From contig JAQJVL010002649.1 in NCBI GenBank assembly GCA_035578905.1, positions 1 through 64,000 on the forward strand: a DNA stretch of 64,000 nucleotides. The letters are read 5' to 3'. Below the pieces are notes generated by a model. It was not told where the DNA came from. It searched no databases and saw nothing but the letters and a program-made list of their open reading frames with translations. Source of the DNA: Stictocephala bisonia. Taxonomy: Eukaryota; Arthropoda; Insecta; Hemiptera; Membracidae. The translations under genes were made by a program, and so were the position numbers. Positions 34,154 to 45,561 of the stretch are shown here, one piece after another. Every line of letters begins with the position of its first letter. The stretch's first letter is position 1.

Positions 34154-34595
34154 CTTAACTATGTATGTCATTAGGATTACAACGTGACCAAGTAAATACG
34201 AACTCTAGAAGCCAAGAAAATATTGATTTAGTAAATTGATAAAAACTTTTTTCTTGAAATGATCACATTTTCAAGTTTATGAAACTTTTAGAAAACATTT
34301 CTGTCAACTACGTATTAAAATATAAATGGAATATATTAACGAGGTTTTGAGCAATGAAGGTCAAATGTCGTTGCACAGTGAAAACTAATTAATATTTCTG
34401 TACTTTTTCGTTCCACCTAGCATAAAAATTATTAAAATTTATAGTAAATTTTAAAAATTCAAATGTCTTAACGTAAAATTAAACGGGGTAACATGGTGTG
34501 ATTGGATGTCTCATAGGCCTCTTAGTTACTTGGGAAACAAACGTCAAACTCGGGTGCACATAATTTCTGCGTCGACAGTAGATGAAATGTTCTTA
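34154..34595 (-). repeat. DR-2 copy, minus, diverged
   Basis: On the plus strand it reads GAACTCTAGAAGCCAAG, ACTTTTTTCTTGAAATGATC, GTTGCACAGTGAAAACTAAT, TTTCGTTCCACCTAGC and AACTCGGGTGCACATAAT, the reverse order and complement of the 33.3-33.8 kb copy. It is the fourth copy in 2.5 kb. Confidence 0.75.
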
Positions 34596-34670
34596 TTTAG
34601 TGGATATTTTTTTCGGGGCGAGATTTACAAAATGTCTGTTTTCAATTAATTACGAAAGAATTATTATATT

Positions 34671-34795
34671 TCTGTCATAGGTAAGCAGATCTGACAGGCT
34701 TCTGTCATAGGTAAGCAGATCTGACAGGCTTCTGTCATAGGTAAGCAGATTTGACAGGCTTCTGACATAGGTAAGCAGATCTGACAGGCTTCTGA
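34671..34795. repeat. 30-bp tandem repeat, four units, self-complementary ends
   Basis: The unit TCTGTCATAGGTAAGCAGAT + CTGACAGGCT repeats at 34671, 34701, 34731 and 34761 with two substitutions. CTGTCA and TGACAG in each unit are inverted repeats, so single strands could form a series of short hairpins. Confidence 0.95.
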
Positions 34796-36475
34796 CCGTT
34801 AGGAGAAAAGCAAGGGTGATACTATTGTAATGGAATTGACCAAGTGATCTCTATCTGACACTTTGTTTAGCAGTTTTACGCACTTACGTTTTTCACATTA
34901 TTCATGTACTGAGGAAAATGTTCTTTATTATTAATATGTTTGTAAGTCTTACAAATTATTTAGGAACAGTTCAATATTTTATATAATTTTTCGTAAATAG
35001 TTAGAATTGGGAAAAACGAATAATGTATTATTCATTAATATACCTTTTTCTTTTTTTAATTCATTGTATACTTGGTATAATAACTGCATTAGTATATCTT
35101 AAATATATGATACAATATGAAAATTTAATATTCCATCATAAAACCATAAAGTGAAATATACAACAATTTTACGAAAAACTAACTTGTTATAATTTTTATG
35201 TAGTTTTTGTTAAATTTAAACATTAAATACCGTTTATGGAAAGTTATTTAATTATGCTAGTTTTATTATTACTATAGATAATAATATATGAAGTCTAATA
35301 AATGCCTTTATTTTATTATTATCCACAGAAGTCACAAATGCATTTTTTTGCAATCTTATATCTATACCTATAAAAGAAAACTAACACACCAATCGCTGTA
35401 ACTAAAAACGTACTAAGTCTACGAGGCTGAAATTTTGTAGAGTCAAAGGTCTTATGTTGTAGGTGTGCAATAAGAAGGGATTTTGAAAAATTCTTAGTAA
35501 ATCGAAGATGGCAGCCTTTTTAGTGCCAAAAATTTTAAATGCCAAAAACTGCGTTTCTCTAATTGGACTGTAGCTGCTAAATGAATGGTTCAACAGCAAA
35601 ACTAACATAATTTTCTGCGCCTGATTTGAGACGATCTACAACTTCGGCTCTATGACATTTTTCTCTATCTCACCTCCTTCATCCTTACGTAGAGCTAGAT
35701 TTTCAATTTGTGCGTGTAAATCAAATTGGTTAATTTAGGGCCTCTAAGAGTAATAGCCAGTTCACAGGCCATGGCTAAATATGGCGAGAAACCCGATATT
35801 TCACTGATTCATAGTCAACTACAGTAATTTGTGCCCTCTAAAAGTACACTTACAGATTTGTCTAGACTTAGTGATTTCAATCGGAAACGTTTAAATTTAA
35901 TCTTCTATTAAAGCCATTTACCACTCATCACAATTTTTCCAAAACTATACGTCAATTTGACTTCAAATGTTGTACATAGATTTATATTGGTCCCTAGAGG
36001 CTCACTAAGACAGGATTTTCCTCTCCGATCTCAGTACTCCATCCAACTTGTCTCCAAAATTACCGTGGTATTCTTATGGAGCTATATTAATTGATTTATT
36101 TAATAGATTAAAATATGTTGAATAGAAACAAATTGAATACAATTAATTGTGGTAGGCTAAACTTTTAAATTAAAAATAATTGAGTGCAGTAGTAAATTAT
36201 AAATAACATCAGCTGTTCTAAATTGGATACAGTGTAAACTGATAGCTTGCTGCAAATTCTGATTAAATAATCAAACTTAATATTATGACCAGCGAAGCGG
36301 GTGGGTATATTTTCTTTGAATACCGGCACATTCGCACTTTCGCACGCTTACCCCTACAGTGGTATTGACACACCCACCTACCCCTAGACATACAGAAGTC
36401 TATTTGTCTAAGCTTATTTGGATTATTTGTATCTCTCAATGGTGAATAAACATATTTATTTATTTAAAGTATTAA
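34796..36475. other. No gene; probable TE-derived untranslated sequence
   Basis: AT-rich. The part at 35370-35640 resembles untranslated sequence common in insect transposons (AATCGCTGTAACTAAAAACG, then GAGGCTGAAATTTTG), but no motif proves it. At 36345-36405 a short CACCCACCTACCCC stretch resembles one MS36 unit. The 3' tail GTGAATAAACATATTTATTT at about 36441-36465 may be the end of a truncated LINE. Confidence 0.35.
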
Positions 36476-36646
36476 AAAAGACGTACAAAGAGAGGGAGGA
36501 CACGACTGAAAAACAAGGACCTAATTACGAAAGATGTGGGGTATAAGACCTATGAAGAAATGAAGGGGAGGAAAATGGATAGACGTGAAGAGTGCTGCCA
36601 ACAAATCTTCGGATTGGACAGTACAGTAGAAGAAGAATCCATGTAA
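36476..36646 (+). pseudogene. LINE ORF2 C-terminal fragment
   Basis: An open frame without an ATG runs from after a stop at 36473 to a TAA at 36644-36646, about 56 residues. It reads GRTRLKNKDLITKDVGYKTY and EEMKGRKMDRREE. This matches the C-terminal segment that follows the reverse transcriptase in an insect LINE family, where GRPRT..., a K/R-rich stretch, ETY..M/LK and DREEWR are typical. The expected W after REE is C here. It may belong to the same family as the fragment at 25860-26320. Confidence 0.5.
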
Positions 36647-37324
36647 ATAAATAACATAAAACAATAATTAATAAGCTTTTTTAAAACGTTTTGTGAGGTA
36701 TTAGGTAATTATCTCCTTATTTAAGAAGCTGTTTAAAATAAACAGATATACAAACGAATATAAAAAATCTCACAATAATATTTCATTATTTATGTTAATT
36801 GTACTAACGCTACTACCAAAACAACACTTGTCAAGCATGCATATTTTACTGTGTGTTTATTGTCGTCACTGGTAAATTATGCGTTTTACTAAACAATACT
36901 AATCAAACAAATAAATCCTTTATTACATTGGTTTTAATTAATTTTAATTGGAAAATGATCAGCGATGGGGGAATAATATCAATGAAATTAAACCAATGAA
37001 TGAAATCAAAAGAGTGCAAGTTGAAATGAAAACATTCTATGGATGCCTTTCATTCCAGCGATATCAATAAAACATACATACCTCTGGGATCTAAGGGCTG
37101 TTGTATTTGTGCCATTTTTGTGGTTGATTGGTATTTGCTTATTTTTATTGGCGCTACAACTTTGTGCAGTCGTGAAATTGTACGTGTTCTCGTAAACAAC
37201 TATAATTCCTCTTTTTATGTTTTTCCCGAACCTTTAACATTACTCTGTATTGCAATTCTACTATGTGAATGAAAAGACGGAACATTGCCTGTTCACATCA
37301 AGCCATAATGAGTCAACATCACTG

Positions 37325-37570
37325 TACTTGTCAGGGACGGTGGTTGGGCAACACCAACGTACGTGTCTAGAAGGGTGGGTGGGTCAACATCAACTTACGT
37401 GTCTGGGAGGCTGTGTGGTTCAACACTACCTCACTTGTTTGGGAGGGCGGGAGGATCAAATCTCTCCGCGTCTTGTGGGGTGGGGGGGGATGGTAGGCTC
37501 AACTTCTGTACGCAGCAAATGACGACACAGGTACGACAATACGGTACGTGTATGGGTGGATGTGTGGGGG
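37325..37570. repeat. Diverged 36-bp minisatellite (MS36-like)
   Basis: About 36-37 bp units (AACGTACGTGTCTAGAAGGG, then TGGGTGGGTCAACATC) repeat four to five times with heavy divergence, ending with GTACGTGTATGGGTGG, the exact MS36 core. G-rich runs occur at 37478-37492. The two overlapping plus-strand frames of 78-90 codons reflect the repeat. Confidence 0.7.
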
Positions 37571-38611
37571 TTATATTATCCTTAAATTACATCTTATGAG
37601 CCTATTACACAAAATAAACTGTTGACGAATATATATTAAGTAAAATTTGGCCTCGCATATAAGTAAACTAGTTTGAAAGTAACATTCAAAATTCGGTTTT
37701 TCATTTTTCGATCTGAAAATTTAAACAAATCGTATTTAGTGGACGTTAGGCCACGTTTGAAAAGACCAAAAAACACAATCCATTGTCAAAACTTAGAGCG
37801 GAACTATTTATACAATAAATATACAAAGAAGATTAATTAAATTAAAAGTACAATCATTAGTACGGAGATGAAAGTCGATACTCCTTAAAGTTGAGAAGAG
37901 TTTGTGAAGAAATAAACTCGTCTCCAACTAAGGTTTGTCAAAAGTTCTACTTTATTTTGCCACTTACAGAAACTGTTCCCAATGGTACATTCGTATTTTG
38001 AAATCCAGAACTTTATTAAGAAACGGTCCATGGATATTTAAGTTTCAATGAATGTACACAGCTTGTGTCGTTATTTATTTAAATACAGAGAACAAACTCA
38101 CACTAAATTAAGTATTAACTGGCTGTAGTTTCAGACATTCTGATTGGGTAGGACTGATACTAGTGGCTCAACTCATCACTAATCTTCTTTGAACAAAGGA
38201 AGGTGAATTTTATTTATTTTATGTTTAATCGAGTTATATGCATTATTACCTAATATTTAATAAGATGTTTAATTTATTATTGATTATGCACTTGATATAA
38301 TCAAGTTCACGAGTACGTCTGAAAAACAAACACTACTATTGTATGATATAAACGATTCCTAATGACACAAGAACATCGTGTATTACATTTCATGATTATT
38401 TATTATTAAAAATAATATTTGTAAATTATGTTTATGAAATATGAGTTTGTAACAATGTTTTACTTAATACTTTTTCTTACAAATTTTAGCAATTTGATTT
38501 TAAAGCTATCGAGTATACTTTTGCAATAAAACAAATTTATAATTTAAAATGGTGACTACATAACGTGCAATACAATGGCTTATAAACAGATTTAAACGTA
38601 CATGTATAGGA
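37571..38611. other. AT-rich, no feature recognised
   Basis: Neither strand shows a gene or a repeat I can support. Confidence 0.4.
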
Positions 38612-38767
38612 TATTTTCTATAAAATCACTACCATAACCTTAACTTAGGTAAACCTAACATAACCGAACCAAACATAACCTAAACAAACCTAACATAAAC
38701 TAATCTAACATAGAATAGAATAACATAACCTAACCAAAATAGTGGTAGTGAATTAACGGAAAGGTCC
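38612..38767 (+). mobile_element. MITE-1 copy F, internal body replaced by TTAGG-like tract
   Basis: It opens with a weak ATAAAATCACTACCATAACC and closes with the intact terminal AATAGTGGTAGTGAATTAAC + GGAAAGGTCC. Almost all between is loose AACCTAACATAACC-type repeat plus a short (ATAGA)n. The CCAATGATTGACTTACC body is absent. Confidence 0.65.
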
Positions 38768-39145
38768 AATTTATTTCCTCTGAGGAACAACATTAACAAA
38801 CAACATATTATATTGAGTATGTAATAGTTGTAATATATACACTTACTCTACAGTTTTTACATTAATTATGAGTAAAATTTCATATTATAAAATACAAAAA
38901 AAGTTTTTCAGTCTCTACTCCTTAACCAACTATGGGACGACTCGAACAAGCTATGGGAATTATAAAATAATTGCCTCATAGAATGTTAAGTATTTATTTT
39001 CATTTAACATTTCTTTTCACTTAAATAATATTAAAGGATATTTCCAAATATTTTATTGTTTGTATTCCACAACTCGCCGATTACTCTTATTATAGGCTAC
39101 ATTGTATTTTAAACCTGTCTTTTGTTATTTGACAAAATGATTTCA

Positions 39146-39482
39146 ACCTTTTGCGTAAATTCACTACCACTACTTTTTATCGCAATTACGGATAGGTCAG
39201 TTCAGGTTAGGTTAGGTCAGGTTAGGTTAGGTTCTACTAAAGTACATAACATACTGGTAAATACAATGATTGTCTTACCGCCGAATGCTCTCTCCGTGTG
39301 TAGGCCTAAGTTCTTGGAAAGCGATAAGGCCAGTGATATAGGATTCCTAGCGGATGTGAAATACCACAGAGGACGTAAAAATGATTGGAAACGGTTTTTA
39401 GAGCAATAGATTAGTTATCAAGTGGTAGTGTATTAACGGAAAGAAAAAACAATAGTGGTAGTGAATTAACGTAAAAGGTCCT
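39146..39482 (+). mobile_element. MITE-1 copy G, near full length
   Basis: It begins CCTTTTGCGTAAATTCACTA, has GGTTAGGTTAGGTCAGG, the GATTGTCTTACCGCCGAATG, CTTGGAAAGCGATAAGG and ACCACAGAGGACGTAAAAAT blocks, and ends with two terminal motifs, AGTGGTAGTGTATTAACGG and AATAGTGGTAGTGAATTAAC. The 95-codon frame here is incidental. Confidence 0.87.
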
Positions 39483-39589
39483 ATTATTTATTAACAAAAG
39501 ATGGGTAAAATTTATATTAATTGGCATGGTATTAATTAAAAGTTTAGGACCACTATATTCCTACGACTACGGAAAGAATGTACAGTAAT

Positions 39590-40735
39590 TGAAACTCCTC
39601 TTGGTTTCTACGTGGATATGTGTCGTGGTGGCGGGGGGGGGGGGGGAGTCCCAAAGGTTGTAAAGTATTGCACTCACAAGGCAATGAGATCAGCTGATTA
39701 CCACTTAAATGGAACCTCAGTCAAGAGTCACTCAATAAAGTGTAGATGATATGTGTCGTGGTGGCGGGGGGGGGGGGAGTCCCAAAGGTTGTAAAGGTTG
39801 CACTCACAAGGCAATGAGATCAGCTGATTACAACTTAAATGGAACCTCAGTCAAGAGTCACTCAATAAAGTGTAGATGATATGTGTCGTGGTGGCGGGGG
39901 GGGGGAGTCCCAAAGGTTGTAAAGGTTGCACTCACAAGGCAATGAGATCAGCTGATTACAACTTAAATGGAACCTCAGTCAAGAGTCACTCAATAAAGTG
40001 TAGATGATATGTGTCGTGGTGGCGGGGGGGGGGGAGTCCCAAAGGTTGTAAAGGTTGCACTCACAAGGCAATGAGATCAGCTGATTACAACTTAAATGGA
40101 ACCTCAGTCAAGAGTCACTCAATAAAGTGTAGATGATATGTGTCGTGGTGGCGGGGGGGGGGGAGTCCCAAAGGTTGTAAAGGTTGCACTCACAAGGCAA
40201 TGAGATCAGCTGATTACAACTTAAATGGAACCTCAGTCAAGAGTCACTCAATAAAGTGTAGATGATATGTGTCGTGGTGGCGGGGGGGGGGGGAGTCCCA
40301 AAGGTTGTAAAGGTTGCACTCACAAGGCAATGAGATCAGCTGATTACAACTTAAATGGAACCTCAGTCAAGAGTCACTCAATAAAGTATAGATGATATGT
40401 GTCGTGGTGGCGGGGGGGGGGGAGTCCCAAAGGTTGTAAAGTATTGCACTCACAAGGCATTGAGATCAGCTGATTACCACTTAAATGGAACCTCAGTCAA
40501 GAGTCACTCAATAAAGTATAGATGATATGTGTCGTGGTGGCGGGGGGGGGGGTCCCAAAGGTTGTAAAGGTTGCACTCACAAGGCATTGAGATCAGCTGA
40601 TTACCACTTAAATGGAACCTCAGTCAAGAGTCACTCAATAAAGTATAGATGATATGTGTCTTGTGGAACCACACTGACTGATCTTTGAGACATCTCCGTA
40701 AACTTATTGGCAAAAGAAAGTTACTTTTTATAGAA
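39590..40735 (+). repeat. 129-bp G-run minisatellite (MS129), eight units, with element flanks
   Basis: Units start with ATGTGTCGTGGTGGC at 39618, 39751, 39881, 40009, 40138, 40267, 40397 and 40527; a last partial start is at 40654. Spacing of 127-133 bp depends mainly on the G-run (roughly 9-15 G) before AGTCCCAAAGGTTGTAAAGG. Each unit then has GCACTCACAAGGCAATGAGA, TCAGCTGATTAC and CAAGAGTCACTCAATAAAGT. Units are nearly identical. Flanks (ACTCCTCTTGGTTTCTACG to the left, TGTGGAACCACACTGAC and ACATCTCCGTAAACTTATT to the right) match a single-unit copy at 42410-42645. Confidence 0.96.
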
Positions 40736-41139
40736 AATTAAGTACAGAAAATGGAACAGAAACACGCATCAATTTAGGTTACTTTTTTTCTTTGTACAAA
40801 CATGACTATGATTTGTTCTTACAAGCTGTTTTTTACTGGCTAAATAAACAAAAACTCATTCGGAAAATGATTAATTAAGCTAGTGTCAACATACTACCAC
40901 GTACTATACTAAACGTTGGCCTAAGTATCAATTACCTGTTTATATCTATTATTAAACCTTAACAGCTACAAAATCAACTATGAACAGAGACCTGGTAGGT
41001 CGACTAACACTTAAAGTTCGGCTGTAAAATGTATATATCAGTTGAGAATGGCCCCTTCAGTACCATGTATATAATGCATATGCCAAACTTAAATGTTTAT
41101 CAAATATACACGGTACGATACCTCTCAGATTATTCTCCG
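40736..41139. other. No gene recognised
   Basis: AT-rich spacer between the MS129 locus and DR-1 copy 3. Confidence 0.4.
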
Positions 41140-41540
41140 GTATGAGACACAGACACAACTTTGTGCGTATTTTAAGGAAAATTTTAACTATTAACTGTGT
41201 GATCGGGTAACTAACTGGGTTTAATTTAGCTCAGAAAGGGTCATTTATTAATAACCCAATAGCCAGGCCAAGTAAGGAACCTACAGCTTTAATGTGGAAT
41301 CCGAACTATGGAATTGGTCTGATTTTCAGCAATTTGACAAGTCTAACACTAAATTATCTTCCCTACACAACTTCCGGACTATGACGACTATACAACACGG
41401 ACACCTCAAACAAGTAGTATCCATGTCAATGGCAACCATTTAGTGTACGCCTTGTTTGTATGTGAGGACCGAGCATAAATACTGTATTTTCACCCCAAGT
41501 AACTTGGTACAGCACTGCGTCACCAGTGTTCCACTTCAAT
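41140..41540 (+). repeat. DR-1 copy 3, longest plus copy
   Basis: It runs from TTTGTGCGTATTTTAAGG through AATAACCCAATAGCCAGGCC, GAATTGGTCTGATTTTCAGC and CAACACGGACACCTCAAAC to GTCAATGGCAACCATTTAGT. It joins the 5' half seen at 5.4 kb with the 3' half seen at 57.9 kb, so the two halves belong to one element of at least 400 bp. No coding motif is seen. Confidence 0.75.
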
Positions 41541-41999
41541 GTATACTATTCCAGATTATATAAAATATATAAAATGCATATATTTTGAAGATCACTATTA
41601 CTTAAAAAGATCGCATCTAATAATAAATATGTGCACGTTGCAAAGATATGTAAATTGCAGTCAATTTGTTATTCCTTAAGAAGCTGATAGTGAACCATCG
41701 ATATATTCATTGACAGGAAGTTAATGGACTCGAAACGAATAACACTGGTCCCAGTGGAAGAATATTTCTCGGTGATTTACTCTAGGGTTTCCAATATTTT
41801 TACTGCTCCCTTCTCGTTTTTGTTGTTGTCAGTTCATTTTTTACAGTTTGCTTTGATGAACCGTAGTTATAATTGCAGTTTACGTAACTTTTTTAATTAA
41901 TTAATTGTTCGGACATATTATCAGTACTTCAAGACGGTGAAATGTTTGTAAATAAGTGCAGTAATTACTGATGTAAACTTTAAGTATTACTGATGTCAA

Positions 42000-42330
42000 G
42001 TCGGCACAAGTAACTCAGCTACTTGGGGACTGGGGACATAGTGTTCTGATGATTGTAGGCGATAGGTTCTATACTCGGTCCTCTTAATTAAAGATACGAC
42101 GTTCACTCAATGGTTGTCATCGACAATGGCACTAATAAGGAAGTTTAGGGTGTTTGTATTGGGTGGAAGTCACAGTCCGAATGTAGTGTTTGGAACAAAA
42201 CTGAGTATCGGGTCTCTTAGTTAACTGAAAATCAGACCAATACTACTTTGTTCGGATTCTACGTAAAACTGTGGGTCCCTTAGTTGCCCTGGATATTGGG
42301 CTATTAATTAAAGACTCTATGAATAGCATT
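42000..42330 (-). repeat. DR-1 copy 4, minus
   Basis: The reverse complement carries AATAGCCCAATATCCAGGGC, AGTAGTATTGGTCTGATTTTC and ATGACAACCATTGAGTGAAC, ending GTATAGAACCTATCGCCTAC as at 58060-58085. It lies inverted to copy 3 about 460 bp away. Confidence 0.75.
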
Positions 42331-42409
42331 ACATATGTGCTAAACATATGTAAATATAAACATTTTTGTACAAAGTAAAATTAATGGGTATTTGTTTTTA
42401 CATTTTAAT

Positions 42410-42645
42410 TTACTTTTTATTAAGTCAAGTTGTTTTACAAATAAGTTTATGGAGATGTTCCAAAGTGCTGTCACTGTGGTTCCATAAGACACATATATCT
42501 ATGCTGTATTGAGTGACTCTTGACTAATGTTCATTTAAGTGGTAATCAGCTGATCTCATTGCCTTGTGAGTGCAGTACTTTACAAGGATCTTTGGGACTC
42601 CCCCCTAAGACACATATCCTCGTAAAACCAAGGGGAGTTCCAATT
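42410..42645 (-). repeat. Single-unit, inverted copy of the MS129 locus
   Basis: On the reverse strand it reads ACTCCCCTTGGTTTTACGAG, ATATGTGTCTTAGGGGGGAG, CACTCACAAGGCAATGAGAT, TCAAGAGTCACTCAATACAG, TATGTGTCTTATGGAACCAC and AACATCTCCATAAACTTATT: both flanks of the MS129 locus with one unit between them. The G-run is only six bases. I read it as the unexpanded form of a dispersed element whose inner segment became the array at 39.6-40.66 kb. Confidence 0.88.
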
Positions 42646-43354
42646 ACTTCCTTTCCTCCAAGTCATGTGAATATGGTAGGCCTATATTACTAATGCACTG
42701 GTTTTAAAAACGTTTTTGTGTCGAACCAGACCATCAGTCCACCCGCATTTGTGCAGTCATTACCAAGTCTCCCTTAAATTCTTAGAAATAGCTCAGTCCA
42801 ATACTCCTCTTGCTAGTTTCCAACGCCAAATATTTATTTAACGGAGCGTCTTTGTAATTGAAGTTTTGTGATGTTGATCTTCATTTAGTAAGGAAATCGA
42901 CCCAAAAATTAACTCTTTTTTATCAAGAGTTTTATCTATAGCATTTGTATTCGAATGAGATATTTAAAAAAAATTAAAAGTGTATAGTTAATGACCTTGG
43001 GAATGCGGGCCGGGTTCGACACAATGACAATGTTTTGGCAACATAGGATTAGGGCTACCTCGGCTTACATGTAATCTGCGCATCTAAGCAGGGCCGACGT
43101 AAATTCCGTCGACCCGATCTCAGTCTGGTAAATATGTAATTAATTATTTTAACTATAGAAACCTTTTTTAGGCTATAATTAATATAATAGATGAAGATCG
43201 TTAGCGGCAATTTGTCTTATTTTGCTTACTGAAGAGGATAAGCAAATAACGATAAAATAATCGACGATTAGTTAGTTCAACGTTTCTAAAAGAGTTTTTA
43301 CCTTATACAGTAATATGTGTAAAATGAACATAAATGTTTACAGGCCAACTTAAA
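42646..43354. other. No gene; one GC-rich patch
   Basis: 43000-43135 is richer in G+C and includes GGCCGGGTTCGACACAATG (B-box-like GGGTTCGACAC), but I could not find a matching A-box at the right distance, so no tRNA or SINE is called. Confidence 0.35.
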
Positions 43355-43650
43355 TAAATAAATGGTTCCAAAGAATTGACACAGCATTTTCCCCGTATTA
43401 AACACTAAAAAAAATCGAAACTTTTAAAACTACCAGTTTGATTCCCAAACATGTTTTTTGCCATAACTAAAAAAACTATTCAAGTTAGAGACAAGTGGGT
43501 TTTACTAAAATATTTTAAATTATAATTCACATCTTTTCTGAAAATGTAATCAAAATCGTTGAGCCATTTTTGAGAACATTACATTTTTGTATGTTTTTTG
43601 CCCATAAAAATAAAAAAATAAAGTTTCAAAAAAGTTAAAAAGTCTGGATA
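43355..43650 (+). repeat. DR-3 copy 1
   Basis: AATAAATGGTTCCAAAGAAT, TTATAATTCACATCTTTTCT and TTGTATGTTTTTTGCCCATA match 49045-49340 in direct orientation over nearly 300 bp. The following 43660-43760 has the CATACACACAAACAGACACA-type sequence common downstream of insect TE remnants. Confidence 0.75.
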
Positions 43651-44424
43651 TATTGGCTTCATACCAAATTTCATAAAAATTTATCCATTCGTTTGGTCTC
43701 CAGTGAAGTGCACATACACACAAACAGACACACAGTTGGACAGATACAAAAACGTAAAAAAAAAAAATATTCGGTTCAGGGGACCCTAAAACGGATTTTT
43801 AAACGAACTTGTAAAACCATTTTTAGGGCTACAAACTCAACCACCATATAAACATTTAAATGCAGACAGACACACATACGGACAGATACCAACATATTTT
43901 TTCGAAAATACCACTTTTTGCGTTCAGAGGACCCTACAATGGATTTTTAGACCAACTTGTAAACAATTTTTTTTTTTTGGACGATCCCAATACTTTATGC
44001 TAATGCATATGGAAGACAGTAAAAGTAGTTTCCAACCCATGATAAATGGCCTGCAAACAGCACATGCGTGACAGATGTTGTCCCAACAATGCACTGTAAT
44101 ACGTTCTTAGTACAGTCACTGCTAGAAGTATGGATCTATCATAACAACAATGGTCCCACTTGTCACAGTGTTTACATTGGATCTTCTATTGTGTTATTTA
44201 TTCAATTGAGTTGTATTGAGGTATTCTTAATGGTATAAATGATAAAGTAATTGCCAGTTTCACCAACATAATTAAATTTGTTCTAACATAAATAAAGTAT
44301 TTTACCATCATTGATTTAATATGTTTTGTACGTGGCTGTACTTTGCAGCCCATTGCCACTGGAGGGAAACTGTGGTGGGAGAAGTTAACATTCTCTCTTT
44401 ACAAGCCATTTAGTTTGAGTTTAT

Positions 44425-44665
44425 GATTAACACCTGAAGACGACAGGAGTTTGTTGACACATCCTGAAACGTTGTTTTTGTTTTTTTAAAACACTTGAAG
44501 CGTTGGAAATCTCCAAAAATGTTTACTAATCATGTAATATTTTAGTTCAGTATATGTGAACGTCTCATAGCAAAAATATATTACAATACTAGCACAAAAT
44601 GTACAAATATTATGGTGATCGATTTTGGCAAACCATTTTTGCCTTGCTCAGACCAGTATATTTTT
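44425..44665. repeat. Penelope-like or related TE end fragments
   Basis: CACCTGAAGACGACAGGAGT with CTGAAACGTTG, then ACTTGAAGCGTTGGAAATCT, the latter matched in reverse at 48955-49040. Further on ACAAATATTATGGTGATCGA with CTTGCTCAGACCAG is shared with 54780-54840. The CTGAnGA...GAAACG spacing recalls sequences near Penelope-like element ends, but no reverse transcriptase or GIY-YIG frame is visible, so the class is an inference. Confidence 0.35.
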
Positions 44666-44924
44666 GCTGTGTGACGCTCACTTGTTCTTTATATGTACCA
44701 TCACGTATTATGCTAGTTAAAAGAAAACTGTAAAAAATAGTTATTTTTATTGGTGATTAGAATCAATAATATTTTGATTTAGAAATGGCTTCGTTAGAGG
44801 AAAGATAACAAATAAAGCATTTTATTAACAGTGATTTGGACAGAAAGAAGCATTAATATTTTCCAAACAACGTTCTCTTGTATTTCATAGGGAGAGACAT
44901 CCCATATTCTCTTCCCCGTTCAAT

Positions 44925-44995
44925 ATCAGGGCGCTGACTACCACCCAACACGGACACCCCAGTCTTCTCTAGTAGTGTCTATGTGTTAGGAACAT
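44925..44995 (+). repeat. DR-1 3'-part fragment
   Basis: GCGCTGACTACCACCCAACA, CGGACACCCCAGTCTTCTCT and AGTAGTGTCTATGT match the DR-1 3' half at 57.97 kb. Confidence 0.65.
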
Positions 44996-45561
44996 GCCGG
45001 TTATGTGATTTATCTTTATATTATCGCTTCATTTCCCATCGTATCTTCATTTATTGCTTAGTACATTTTATTACCTTAAGAGTGTTAACTAAATTTTAAT
45101 ATTATTAAAAAATTAAAATTAAAACATTCTATATTATAATTTTATGAGATTATGTAAGATATTCATTACATACCATTTTTTTCTGTGTCGCAAGAACGTT
45201 AAGTTTATCGTTCAACATACCATCGACCGAGCGCCATAAAGCTGCTCGTGCGAGAAACAGTATTCTCTCAAATCAGTTGCTAGTACTGCAGTGTTTAAGA
45301 CATTCCTGTGATTTATTCACAGTTGCAATTTATTTTGATTTCATTACCCTATGTTACAAAATGTACATCAGTAGTTGAATACATTTAACAAAGCAGAACC
45401 TATCTTTTAAAGTTGAGAGTTTGCATTAAAATATTTCTTTTAGCAATTTATTCAAATTTAGGAAACATATTGATGAGAAAATGTTTCCTAAGTGTTCTTC
45501 TGGGCCCAATAAAATCGTGTGTACTTTTCGCTTACTGCCATGGCCATTTATACTCAATCTT

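Noticed and set aside
43000..43135. tRNA gene or SINE suggested by GGGTTCGACAC
   Set aside because: No matching A-box or acceptor-stem pairing could be found, and the patch was not seen elsewhere in the window.
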